Below, in pieces: positions 33,792 through 42,118 of a stretch of 64,000 nucleotides of DNA (the first letter of the stretch is position 1; each line of letters starts with the position of its first letter). The stretch is taken from the NCBI GenBank assembly GCA_041751875.1, contig JBGSIC010000010.1, positions 150,085 to 214,084 of the forward strand, given 5' to 3'. The position numbers and the translations under genes are program-made. A model generated the notes under the pieces. It saw only the letters and a program-made list of their open reading frames with translations, had not been told where the DNA came from and made no database searches. The stretch is from JBGSIC01 sp041751875. GTDB lineage: Bacteria > Bdellovibrionota > FAC87 > UBA2466 > JACKAF01.

Positions 33792-36700
33792 ATGGGCGCG
33801 CGGGTTCGAGTTTTTACCAGTTTATTTCTCTTTTTATTTCTTGTCGGTACCTTGCCGGCAGATGCCTCCAGCCGAAACAATCGTCGAAAAAAGAACGCGG
33901 CAAACGCGGAACGTCTCCGTCAGGAGCGCGCCCTAGCGGAACAGGGGGCTTTGGGCGATTCCGAATCGAACGAATCCAATCAGGAGATTGATTTCGGAGA
34001 CGACGAAGATTTGGCCACTTCCCACAGCGATACGACGGCAGGAAAGTTTGGAAGCGGCATTCTCCTTCCTGGCGATGATGGGTACAAAGCTCCGCCCGAC
34101 TTGCGCAGTGCCTCACGGAGAGACTTACAGCTTTTCGGGCAGCCCGTCCCCAAGGGAGTCCTTCTCGGTGAGTCGTCTCGGCCTTCGAGTTCGAGAAATG
34201 GTAATGGGTCCTCCAGTAAGAGCGATCGCAATGTCGCAACGAATGGGTCGGGTAACGGAAACCGAAACGGTCAGTCCAAACCGCAGACAAACGGTGGGGG
34301 AAATGGAACGGCGGCTGCCAAAGGAACCAACGGAGAGGCGCGCTCTGGACGCAGTAATGGCCAAGTGAAAGGCGCGGGAGATTTTGTTGCGGAAGCCACG
34401 GAAGAGGAAAGCACAGGCACCTCACTGCGCTCTCGTCTGACGAGCTTACTGCCGGCGCGTTCAAAAATTCCCGACGAGGAAGCGGCTTCAGCCGTAACAA
34501 GCGAGCACAGCGACGGGGGAACAGGTCCGACGGCCGCTGCCACACCAGTACCGCGATCGGTGCCCGTTTCTCACCCCAGTGCCAATGGGGCAGTAAATGG
34601 GAATGGAAGGTCACAGCATGCTGGGTCGGAACTCGTTGTTAGCGAAGTACCGGCGGCAGAAAGCCCACGACGGGTGAAGAACCTGGTTCCTGGAGAAGCT
34701 GTTGTATCTAAGTCTCCCTTGCCCGATCCTCGGCATCAAAAAAATGTCGTATCCAGTGGGCTGCCTCCGGCAATCGACGGTTTTTTAGTCCTTCTGCTCT
34801 ATCTCGCCGATATCGATGCACCCACTTACGACTCGGATGCCAGTAAACTGAGTTTGGCGAGCAAGGTCAGCCATTTCAAATCGGGCGTGTCTCTGCTCCT
34901 TAAAATTTATGGTGATCGCGAAGCGTACCCCAATTATTGGGAGCCCATTCAGTCGTTGAATGAATACTTGGGTGCCACCGAACCCACTCGAGGGCATTCG
35001 GGAAGTGTTTCGGGCGACATCCGCCGTCTTTGGTATTACGTAAATCAAATGGAAGAAGGGGGTGAGGATGCTCTTCCCCGTGCTTACAAACCTGAAATGC
35101 CCAATTCCGGTAAAGGGGACTTTGCGACCGAAGGGTTGAACTATCAGGCGCAGGGTTACCGGTACGAAGTAAGCGATCGCATGCGTAAGGTGATCACTTC
35201 GGCCGCTGTTTCCATGCCGACTGGCCGGTCGATGACGGTGATGGATTCTGTGCTGCGCGCCTTTGGAAGGTTCCTCGCTAAGGCTCCGGGCACCTGGGGC
35301 AACATGCTTCGCAAGGCCGCGGATTCGATCGAAACCACAGATATCGAGTTGCAAAAGATGTCGCAGACGAAGGGTCTGCAAGAGCAAGCCACTCTTCCGG
35401 ACCATCTGAGATACGTCGCCACAAAAGCAGATGCGTTGAACCGTCTAACTGGCGTGGAAGATGCGTTTATTGAATTTCTGCGCGAAGTGCAGACGCAAGA
35501 CTTTGCGTCGACCGCCGCTCTGATCGCGACCTTTGAAGAGAGCCTGGGCGAGATCGTGGGCTCGCTTCGTTCTCTGGGAACTTCCATTCTCGAATCCAAC
35601 AGCGTGCGCTTTGTGACCCCTTCCAGGGCCGAAGAGCGACATATTTTTGAGCTTATTCGTGTTCTTTTCGACGATTATCCAAAACTGCTACCGGCTCCCA
35701 TCTTCAAGAACATCATTTTGGATCTGTTTAGGGCGCCGAACCTAAACAGTGATCTGGATGTCCTGGTGATCATGCTTCGGCATTTCGGGCCAATCTTGAA
35801 AAATTTCCTTCAGACTTCTTCGCGTTTTGCGGCGATGGACGCGCTCGCGCGAACGTTTGAATCGCTTCAGACGGCGGCCAACAAGACAGTTCCCTATGAA
35901 GTCGTGGAAATGATCATCCGCGCCGATCCGAATCAGTACGAGCTGACCGATATCAGTCATGAGCCGCTAGCCACGGGAAAGTTCTTCCAGGCGCACTTGG
36001 CGAAAATGAATGGGAAAGCAGTCGTGGTGCGTGTGATGCTGCCCGACGCGGAAGTCATTTTAGAGTGGGAACTTCAAATTTTGCTCCACTTGGCTGGACC
36101 TTTGAGCAAGATCTATTTGCCGTCGGATATCACCGATCCCGAACTGGCTAAGTCGATCATGCGCAAGATCGTTCGCTCAAAGCACGCCAACCATATGGAA
36201 GAGCTCAATATCGCGGCGACAGTCATCCACCAGAACGCTGCCCGGAAAAGATTTGCGGGAATCTCGGAGGACATACAAACCGCACGTGGCGGAAACGTGA
36301 AATTGAACTTGGACGTGCCCTTTGCGTACCCGGCGCTTCCCGATTCGCGGGTGATGGTGTGCGACGCCGTGGAAGGCATCATGCCCCTTAACAAGGTGGC
36401 GAGCGAGTACCCCGAAGTGGCGCAAGCGACCGCCGATTTCCTTACCAAGGAGTTCTACGACAAATTGGTATTTGAGGCGCTGGAGCGTAAGGAACCGAAA
36501 GCGCCTGAATTGGAGCGGGCGGAAATCATACGCTTCTTACGCGAAATGAATCCCGCGGCGGGGGCGGCAGAATCAGTTTTGGCGGCTATTCCTTCGATTG
36601 CAAACGCAGCCGATCCAGATTCCGGAGTGGCCCACCGAGATTTGCATGGTGGGAATATTCTTTTCGTACCCGTGCTTTCCAACACGAATACGGAGTTTAT

Positions 36701-37241
36701 CATCAACCCGATCGACTGGGGGCTAACCAGCTGGGTAAAGCCATCAGAAATTGATCGCATTGCCATCACCGCGTATGGAGCGGAATTCAACAACGCGGCG
36801 ATTATTACGGAGAACCTCTTTAAGCTGGCGAGCAAAGCCACCATTAGCAAAAAAGAACTTTATGCTCTAGTAAAAACCAAGAGCATGGAACTCGAAGCAA
36901 GCCGGACTTGGTGGAGCCCGGAAGAATGGGTAATCCATTTCTGGTCGCACGGCCAATTGGAGTTTCCGGCCTATGTGGTGGGCCTCGCGGATGCAAAAGG
37001 CGCGCTCTACGATTTGCGCAAACAGCTGACCGATGAAGAAGAAGCGGCGGCCGACAAGTTTGTATCCGAGTTGTTTAAGGGAAGTCGTCGCAAGGCGGTT
37101 ATGCGTCATGCCTGGCGAAATCACCCTTGGGACGCTTTGCTTTCAGGGCAGGTGGTTACTCGGTACAGCAAGTACAAATTTCTGGAATGTGCTCGTCACA
37201 TTGCCGGAAGTGCGAAACCGGTAGATCCCTTGAATCGCTAG
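33792..37241 (+). CDS. Exported protein with divergent ABC1/UbiB-type kinase domain
   Basis: A 1149-residue protein from ATG 33792 (GGGGG upstream); ATG 33774 and 33738 are in frame. The N-terminus RVRVFTSLFLFLFLVGTLPADA is a Sec signal with an ADA cut site. Residues about 130-195 are low-complexity N/G/S/R-rich. About 330-680 is a helical region I do not recognise. The kinase-like part begins near 680: FGPILKNFLQTSSRF lines up with the LGPxFIKxGQ helix, but KxGQ is lost. ATGKFFQAHLAKMNGKAVVVRVMLPD lines up with the ABC1 glycine-loop/beta-3 segment, with Arg747 in place of the ATP lysine. EELNIAA, HRDLHGGN (D950, N955) and DWG (D975) keep the other catalytic residues. Known ABC1 proteins act on lipid/quinone biosynthesis. 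It shares a unit with the following GTPase. Confidence 0.75.
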   Translation: MGARVRVFTSLFLFLFLVGTLPADASSRNNRRKKNAANAERLRQERALAEQGALGDSESNESNQEIDFGDDEDLATSHSDTTAGKFGSGILLPGDDGYKAPPDLRSASRRDLQLFGQPVPKGVLLGESSRPSSSRNGNGSSSKSDRNVATNGSGNGNRNGQSKPQTNGGGNGTAAAKGTNGEARSGRSNGQVKGAGDFVAEATEEESTGTSLRSRLTSLLPARSKIPDEEAASAVTSEHSDGGTGPTAAATPVPRSVPVSHPSANGAVNGNGRSQHAGSELVVSEVPAAESPRRVKNLVPGEAVVSKSPLPDPRHQKNVVSSGLPPAIDGFLVLLLYLADIDAPTYDSDASKLSLASKVSHFKSGVSLLLKIYGDREAYPNYWEPIQSLNEYLGATEPTRGHSGSVSGDIRRLWYYVNQMEEGGEDALPRAYKPEMPNSGKGDFATEGLNYQAQGYRYEVSDRMRKVITSAAVSMPTGRSMTVMDSVLRAFGRFLAKAPGTWGNMLRKAADSIETTDIELQKMSQTKGLQEQATLPDHLRYVATKADALNRLTGVEDAFIEFLREVQTQDFASTAALIATFEESLGEIVGSLRSLGTSILESNSVRFVTPSRAEERHIFELIRVLFDDYPKLLPAPIFKNIILDLFRAPNLNSDLDVLVIMLRHFGPILKNFLQTSSRFAAMDALARTFESLQTAANKTVPYEVVEMIIRADPNQYELTDISHEPLATGKFFQAHLAKMNGKAVVVRVMLPDAEVILEWELQILLHLAGPLSKIYLPSDITDPELAKSIMRKIVRSKHANHMEELNIAATVIHQNAARKRFAGISEDIQTARGGNVKLNLDVPFAYPALPDSRVMVCDAVEGIMPLNKVASEYPEVAQATADFLTKEFYDKLVFEALERKEPKAPELERAEIIRFLREMNPAAGAAESVLAAIPSIANAADPDSGVAHRDLHGGNILFVPVLSNTNTEFIINPIDWGLTSWVKPSEIDRIAITAYGAEFNNAAIITENLFKLASKATISKKELYALVKTKSMELEASRTWWSPEEWVIHFWSHGQLEFPAYVVGLADAKGALYDLRKQLTDEEEAAADKFVSELFKGSRRKAVMRHAWRNHPWDALLSGQVVTRYSKYKFLECARHIAGSAKPVDPLNR

Positions 37242-37249
37242 GAGGGTTT

Positions 37250-39220
37250 TTGGTCGGCAGAGCTCTCACGAAACGCTTCGTTTTCTTATGGCTAGGTGTT
37301 TTCCTTTTAACGACACCTTTTGCCGATGCTTTCTCACGCGAAGATACCGCTCTTCATACCCAGTGGGCTGAGACCCTCAATCGCATTCAGTCGACGGTAG
37401 AAGTTCTTCGAAAAAAACTTCACAAAGCCGGAATCGAAATTGATCTCACTCAGTACGATGAAGTTTGGCGAAAAATTGGACCTCAGGCGACTCTCCTCAA
37501 CCGCCCGTTGATAATGACTGCTCTGGGCGGCCACAACACAGGAAAGTCGACGCTTATTAATACTATCGTAGGGTCGACCGGAGAGGACTCCGTGACCGTC
37601 GTAAGCTCGAAGGGGGGAGAAACGACACTTCCTGTGGCGTTGATTTCCAATCAACTTCCGACAAAGGATCTCTCGTCTCTTTTTGCGGGCTTCGAACTGG
37701 TGCAATGGAAAAGGGCGGAAGATGCGTCAGTTGTTCTGCAACAGGAGCAACCTCGGCTTTTGTGGAAAAAGCACGCACGCATTCCCCAGGAACTCGTGAT
37801 CTTAGATACGCCGGACGTGGACTCTTACCACCGAGAGAACGGAGAGCGGACTCGGCAAACGATCAAAGCCTCGGACGTCGTTTTGGTGGTGTTGAGTGAA
37901 GGCTATGCCAATGATCATGTTTTCGATGTGCTTCAGGAAGTGGGGCGCTCCAATAAGCCGGTCATTTTTGTGTTTAATAAATCGGAAATTAAGGACGATT
38001 ACATCGACAAAATTTGGTCTAGGCAGCTAAAGGAACTTCGCGAAAAAGCCAAGCTAGATGTCGTGGGAGCCTTTGCGATTGAACGCAACCGTGGCAAAGC
38101 GCGTGAGGGTAAACTTCTGGATTTTTACGCGATAGGAAAAGAGGGGACCGCCGAGCCTCAGATCGTGAACCCTGTAGAAGCTATTGGCGACCTTGAGCTT
38201 CATAAAATGCGCATCCAGTCTGAGTTGGGGTCCTTGCAACTGGCACTTACGGGCGAAACGGGTCTGGATCAATTTCTTGCGCAGGTGGGAAGTGTCCACG
38301 CGATCCTCGATCAATTTCAAAGAATGTTTGCCGACGAGGAGTCGGAAACCAAAACCTATTCCTGGGAGCTGATGCCCAAAGATGTGATCAAGCAGGCGGT
38401 ATTGGATACCTGGGCGCACCACAACCGGTCGTGGACCACGACGGGAATAAAAATGGCGCCGCAGTACCTGATGAAGGCTATTGGTATGCCGTTTCGCTAC
38501 CGCTATCAAGTGTACAAAGAAAAGCAGGAGCAGAAGTACCGGGAATTGGAGTTCGCCTATTTGCACAAGAACGTTCTCAATCTCCTTCTTACGAAATTAG
38601 AAGAAATCAAAAGCTCAGATCTTCTCTCGGGAAAGGCGCGGGCGATTCTAGAAGAGAAGCTCCGTAGTGATAACGTGGCCGTGATGCAGGAAAAATTGCG
38701 CAAAGCCCACGACAGCATGAAGCTGGTGGACGGAGAGCTCTCCAGCGCCATCCGCAAGGAATTCGATCGCATCCGGGTAGAGGAACCCGACAAATACAAA
38801 GCCTTCCAAAATGGGGATGCCGTTTTAGCTGGTTTAGAGTTTTTGAGTACCTTTACCGTGAGCTTGGGGGCTGGGCGTCTGGTAGCGGCGCCCCTTTTGG
38901 CCAACTTTTTCACCTCCTTTTTCGCGGGATTCGCTCAAACCGGAGGAGCCATCGCCACCGCCGGTGGGGCGAGTGTGGGAAGTTCGGTGCTATTCGACTA
39001 CGGGCGCACCGCTGTTTTATCTGGCCCATGCAAACGAATCTTAGATACTTACGCGGAGGGGCGTCTTGCGTGGGTGATGAAGTGGATTGAGGAGAACTAC
39101 CTAAAGGAATTCTACGCAGCGATGCGAGAGGGGATAAGAGCGACCCAAGCCCCGGAAGTGGAAGAGCTTAGAACGCTGGTGGATTGCGCACGTAAGCTCG
39201 GTGATCAGGTGACGAAGTAA
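37250..39220 (+). CDS. Exported dynamin-like GTPase
   Basis: A 656-residue protein read from TTG 37250, four bases after AGGAGG, which overlaps the stop of the kinase gene. No ATG fits; the open frame upstream lies inside the kinase gene. The N-terminus RALTKRFVFLWLGVFLLTTPFADA is a Sec signal. The GTPase domain has G1 GGHNTGKS (93-100), G3 DTPD (186-189) and G4 NKSE (243-246). The P-loop and spacing fit dynamin-like/large GTPases. About 420-520 is helical and charged. A long hydrophobic glycine/alanine segment (about 523-590, FLSTFTVSLGAGRLVAAPLLA and FTSFFAGFAQTGGAIATAGG) may insert in membrane as in dynamin-like or FeoB-type proteins. Possible role: membrane remodelling in the envelope. 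Confidence is high for GTPase, moderate for export. Confidence 0.75.
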   Translation: MVGRALTKRFVFLWLGVFLLTTPFADAFSREDTALHTQWAETLNRIQSTVEVLRKKLHKAGIEIDLTQYDEVWRKIGPQATLLNRPLIMTALGGHNTGKSTLINTIVGSTGEDSVTVVSSKGGETTLPVALISNQLPTKDLSSLFAGFELVQWKRAEDASVVLQQEQPRLLWKKHARIPQELVILDTPDVDSYHRENGERTRQTIKASDVVLVVLSEGYANDHVFDVLQEVGRSNKPVIFVFNKSEIKDDYIDKIWSRQLKELREKAKLDVVGAFAIERNRGKAREGKLLDFYAIGKEGTAEPQIVNPVEAIGDLELHKMRIQSELGSLQLALTGETGLDQFLAQVGSVHAILDQFQRMFADEESETKTYSWELMPKDVIKQAVLDTWAHHNRSWTTTGIKMAPQYLMKAIGMPFRYRYQVYKEKQEQKYRELEFAYLHKNVLNLLLTKLEEIKSSDLLSGKARAILEEKLRSDNVAVMQEKLRKAHDSMKLVDGELSSAIRKEFDRIRVEEPDKYKAFQNGDAVLAGLEFLSTFTVSLGAGRLVAAPLLANFFTSFFAGFAQTGGAIATAGGASVGSSVLFDYGRTAVLSGPCKRILDTYAEGRLAWVMKWIEENYLKEFYAAMREGIRATQAPEVEELRTLVDCARKLGDQVTK

Positions 39221-39225
39221 CCCCA

Positions 39226-39256
39226 TGAGATTGCTTCGCTACGCTCGCAATGACAG
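39226..39256. repeat. Widespread ATTGC-type palindromic repeat
   Basis: The stretch reads GAGATTGCTTCGCTACGCTC then GCAATGACAG. ATTGC (39230-39234) pairs with GCAAT (39247-39251). This sequence family (ATTGCGAGC...GAAGCAAT) is found dispersed in many unrelated bacterial genomes. It lies six bases after the GTPase stop and may act as the 3' hairpin of that message; no T-run follows. Confidence 0.7.
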
Positions 39257-39267
39257 AGAATGAAAGT

Positions 39268-39768
39268 TTATTTGGCGAGTGCGACCATCGCGATACCGAA
39301 AGCCGCCAGCGACGACACAAAGCCAGTCACGAGCGAAATGGTTGCGACATCTCGGCGCCAGTTCCAAGGTACGGTGACGATATCTCCGTCGACAAGAGCC
39401 GGGAGCGCTTCGCCATCTTCCACTAGGTCTTCCAGTTCAACGTCGATCAGCTCAGCCTGTTTTTTGCGGCGGATTGTGATGCCATTTAATTTTGTCGTAT
39501 CGGATACCCCACCTGAGTAAAGAATGGCGTCCAAGAGGTTGGTATTCTCAGGAAAGTAGTGAATGCCCTGTTTTTGAACTGCTCCCATCAACATCACGCG
39601 GATGAGAAGCTTTCCTTGTGTGGAGCCGTGATAGAACTCACTGCTCCCATCAAAAGTTTTTGTCGGCGTAACATGGGTAAACTCCGTTTGGTCCGCGAAC
39701 ACTTGGACCGGAGCTCCCAAAAAAGACAAAATGAGGCTGATGACAACGAAAGAATTGAAGTTTCTCAT
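39268..39768 (-). CDS. Exported SLBB-domain protein (polysaccharide-export-like)
   Basis: A 166-residue protein with a Sec signal (VVISLILSFLGAPVQVFA, cut before DQT), an SLBB-type beta-grasp domain (IRVMLMGAVQKQGIHYFPENTNLLDAILYSGGVSDTTKLNGITIRRKKQ, given here in pieces: GAVQKQG, LLDAILYSGGVSD, GITIRR) and a C-terminal hydrophobic helix (LVTGFVSSLAAFGIAMVAL). Wza-like proteins have the SLBB fold but also an N-terminal PES domain, which is missing. The C-terminal anchor could keep it in a membrane. It converges on the GTPase gene with a repeat between them; a functional link is a guess. Confidence 0.7.
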   Translation of the reverse strand: MRNFNSFVVISLILSFLGAPVQVFADQTEFTHVTPTKTFDGSSEFYHGSTQGKLLIRVMLMGAVQKQGIHYFPENTNLLDAILYSGGVSDTTKLNGITIRRKKQAELIDVELEDLVEDGEALPALVDGDIVTVPWNWRRDVATISLVTGFVSSLAAFGIAMVALAK

Positions 39769-39866
39769 CCCATGACTTTAAGGCTATGCGATGAGATTTG
39801 GTAGCGCCGTTGCGTTAAAAAGCTTAAACGATCGCAGGTTTACAGGCTCGCCTCGCGACGAAAGGA

Positions 39867-41459
39867 TCAGCGAACAGAGCCTAATTTTTTCCAGCTTTCT
39901 AAAAGATGTGTCGTCAGGCGAATCATGACCCCCGACGCAAAGCCGCGAGGGAAGTAATTCTTGTCCTGCCGCAGCATGCCAGAGCCGGCGATATCACAGT
40001 GGACCCAGGGCACCTCAGGGTCGACAAAAAATTGAAGGAACCAACCGGCTTTACTCGAGCCGGCGTCCCGCGCATCGCTGCTGTTTTTGATGTCGGCGAC
40101 TGAGCTTTTGAGAAATTCTCCGTACTCGTCAAAGAGAGGCAGCTCCCATACACGTTCGTCGGTGGCTAGCGAAGACTCCTTGATGCGTGACATGAGTTCA
40201 GGGTGATTGCCCATTACGCCGGTTGCGGCGCTACCGAGAGCAATCACAACCGCTCCGGTCAGTGTCGCGTAATCGATAATGCACTGGGGTTTTGATTTCT
40301 GCGCGTACTCCAGGGCATCGGCCAGAACCAGGCGCCCTTCAGCGTCGGTGTTCGTGATCTCCACTGTTTTGCCGTTCATGCTGGTCATGACGTCACCCGG
40401 CTTTTGCGCTTTGCTACCCGGCATGTTTTCCGCCGCAGCAATATAGCCTGTCAGGTTGATGGGGAGACCCATGCGGGCCGCTGCCAACATGACGCCGGCA
40501 ACAGTGGCGGCTCCCATCATGTCGTACTTCATTTCTTCCATTTTGGCGGAGGGCTTCAGAGAGATACCTCCAGTATCAAACGAAATCCCCTTGCCGACCA
40601 ACGCGATAGGGGCAACGGACGCTCCTGCTCCTTTATATTCCAAAATGATAAATCGGGGATCCTCCGCGGAACCTTGCCCCACTCCCATGAGCAATCCCAT
40701 TTTCTCTCGCTGAATGCGCGCGCGGTCAAAAATGGTGCATTTAATCTTGGTGCCCTTGGTTTCCTTCTGAATCAGATTCGCGATGAGCGCCGGCGTCGCG
40801 TAGTTGCCGGGCCGGTCACCTAGCGAGCGCGAGAAATTGATCGCTTCAACCAGAACGCGCGCCTTACCCGCCGCCGCGGAAAGTTCCGTGCTTTTGTCGA
40901 CGTTAAGTAGGTTTAGCAGCGTTGGCTGAAAGGATTCCGGCCGCTGAGTCCGCAAATCGGCGTACTCGTAACCGGCAAGAAGATATCCCTCGCAAAAAGC
41001 CTGAAGGAAACGAGGTGCTTGGGCTTTGTCACATTTCGCTAGAAAGCTCTGGGCATCACAACTGATCTTCGCGAGCCTCTCTTGTCTTTGGAGGAGATAC
41101 AGCGCGGCTCCTGCTTGGCGAGCAAGTTCAGAACTCCACTTCTCAGCAAGACCTAGACCGAAGAGAACAACATGAGAGAAACCCGCGGCAGGGTAATAGC
41201 GCAGCAAAACGACTTCACGGGGTTTTCCCTGGAAATGAGCGTCTGCTTTTAGGCGCTTGGCGATTCCCTCAACGTCTGCGTGGGCTTTACCAAAAAACTG
41301 AGGCGCCGAAGGGGCAACTTTGTCTTTAGCCTTGCCCTTACCCTTGGGAGTCTCGACCTTCTGCTGAAACCAACCTAAAGCTAGTGTGTCTGTTTTTTCT
41401 TTTGATGAGAATTCAATCGATGGAAGCGCCAACGCCCACTCCTTTGTTGTTTGCAGCAA
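39867..41459 (-). CDS. pepA: Leucyl aminopeptidase (M17)
   Basis: The 530-residue hexameric metallo-aminopeptidase has the M17 C-terminal catalytic domain: LVGKGISFDTGGISLKP (Lys/Asp metal ligands), EMKYDMMGAATV, and the signature NTDAEGRLVLADAL with the last metal ligands and the catalytic arginine. The N-terminal domain is divergent with a K/G-rich insertion (KGKGKAKDK, about residues 38-46). Cytoplasmic peptide breakdown; PepA may also bind DNA in some bacteria. The length is slightly above the usual 480-500 because of the insertion. Confidence 0.95.
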   Translation of the reverse strand: MLQTTKEWALALPSIEFSSKEKTDTLALGWFQQKVETPKGKGKAKDKVAPSAPQFFGKAHADVEGIAKRLKADAHFQGKPREVVLLRYYPAAGFSHVVLFGLGLAEKWSSELARQAGAALYLLQRQERLAKISCDAQSFLAKCDKAQAPRFLQAFCEGYLLAGYEYADLRTQRPESFQPTLLNLLNVDKSTELSAAAGKARVLVEAINFSRSLGDRPGNYATPALIANLIQKETKGTKIKCTIFDRARIQREKMGLLMGVGQGSAEDPRFIILEYKGAGASVAPIALVGKGISFDTGGISLKPSAKMEEMKYDMMGAATVAGVMLAAARMGLPINLTGYIAAAENMPGSKAQKPGDVMTSMNGKTVEITNTDAEGRLVLADALEYAQKSKPQCIIDYATLTGAVVIALGSAATGVMGNHPELMSRIKESSLATDERVWELPLFDEYGEFLKSSVADIKNSSDARDAGSSKAGWFLQFFVDPEVPWVHCDIAGSGMLRQDKNYFPRGFASGVMIRLTTHLLESWKKLGSVR

Positions 41460-42118
41460 CGATGCGCAATAAAAGCCTTTTCCTATCTAGAAGACTTCCG
41501 TGTGCTTGACAACTTTTTACGAGAAATCCATGCGACTTAACGCCGGTAATTTACTCCGCCAAAACAATTTGGATCCGGTTCCAAATTAGTGCTCTTCGGC
41601 GAAACTGTAACTAACTAAAATAATGGCAGAAAGTTTTCTTTCGCTTTTGAGGTTCCAAACTGGAACCAATATTCTCCGAAATGATTCTAACGTAACGCAC
41701 CGCATATATTTCGGTCAAAGATTTGTAAGCTACCAAGAATATTATCGAATTGGATTTATTTGCCACTCGCCAAAAAGTTGGCGCGACCGTTGCAATAAGA
41801 GTTGGTCGTAGCGGTTAAAGAGTTTTTGCTAAAGCAGTACGTAAGTTCAAGCTGTCAAAAATTGAAGTTGAGGGGAGCGAATGGGCTTTCAGCCGAACAT
41901 TCCATTCCAAATACCCCCCCAAATAACCTGTTGCCGAATGGCTAGAGCTTATTTGCTTAACCCTCAACTTCTTTTAAATTTCTCGTAAACCGCTAACTCC
42001 CCAACAATCTGCCCGCAAGCCAACAAGAGTTGGCTCTCGCTATGTTCGCTTATCGCAGTCGTGCGTTCCCCCAGTGCGTGTGCTATTTTTCTAGCCAATT
42101 TCTTAGCCGGAACACGCC
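41460..42118. other. Gene-free segment between pepA and the prepilin peptidase
   Basis: About 660 bases, more AT-rich than the neighbouring genes, without a credible protein. The only open frame (about 41623-41811) gives a 62-residue sequence without recognisable features. Structures seen: a GGTTCCA/TGGAACC palindrome (41651-41667) echoed by GGTTCCAAAT at 41577, an 11-bp inverted pair (41864-41874 with 41961-41971), a 12-bp inverted pair that encloses almost everything, and an AGCCAAC/GTTGGCT hairpin (42018-42034). Confidence 0.5.
41516..41989. repeat. 474-base segment bounded by 12-bp inverted repeats (possible decayed non-autonomous element)
   Basis: TTTACGAGAAAT (41516-41527) and its exact inverse complement ATTTCTCGTAAA (41978-41989) bound the segment. 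A second inverted pair GAAGTTGAGGG/CCCTCAACTTC lies inside near the right end. No transposase is encoded, and no clear target-site duplication is visible at the outer edges. Confidence 0.35.

Noticed and set aside
37127..37249. Upstream part of the GTPase open frame
   Set aside because: It overlaps the kinase gene in another frame; the TTG at 37250 with AGGAGG gives a proper signal peptide.
41623..41811. 62-residue open frame in the pepA-pilD gap
   Set aside because: No ribosome site, odd composition and no recognisable feature.
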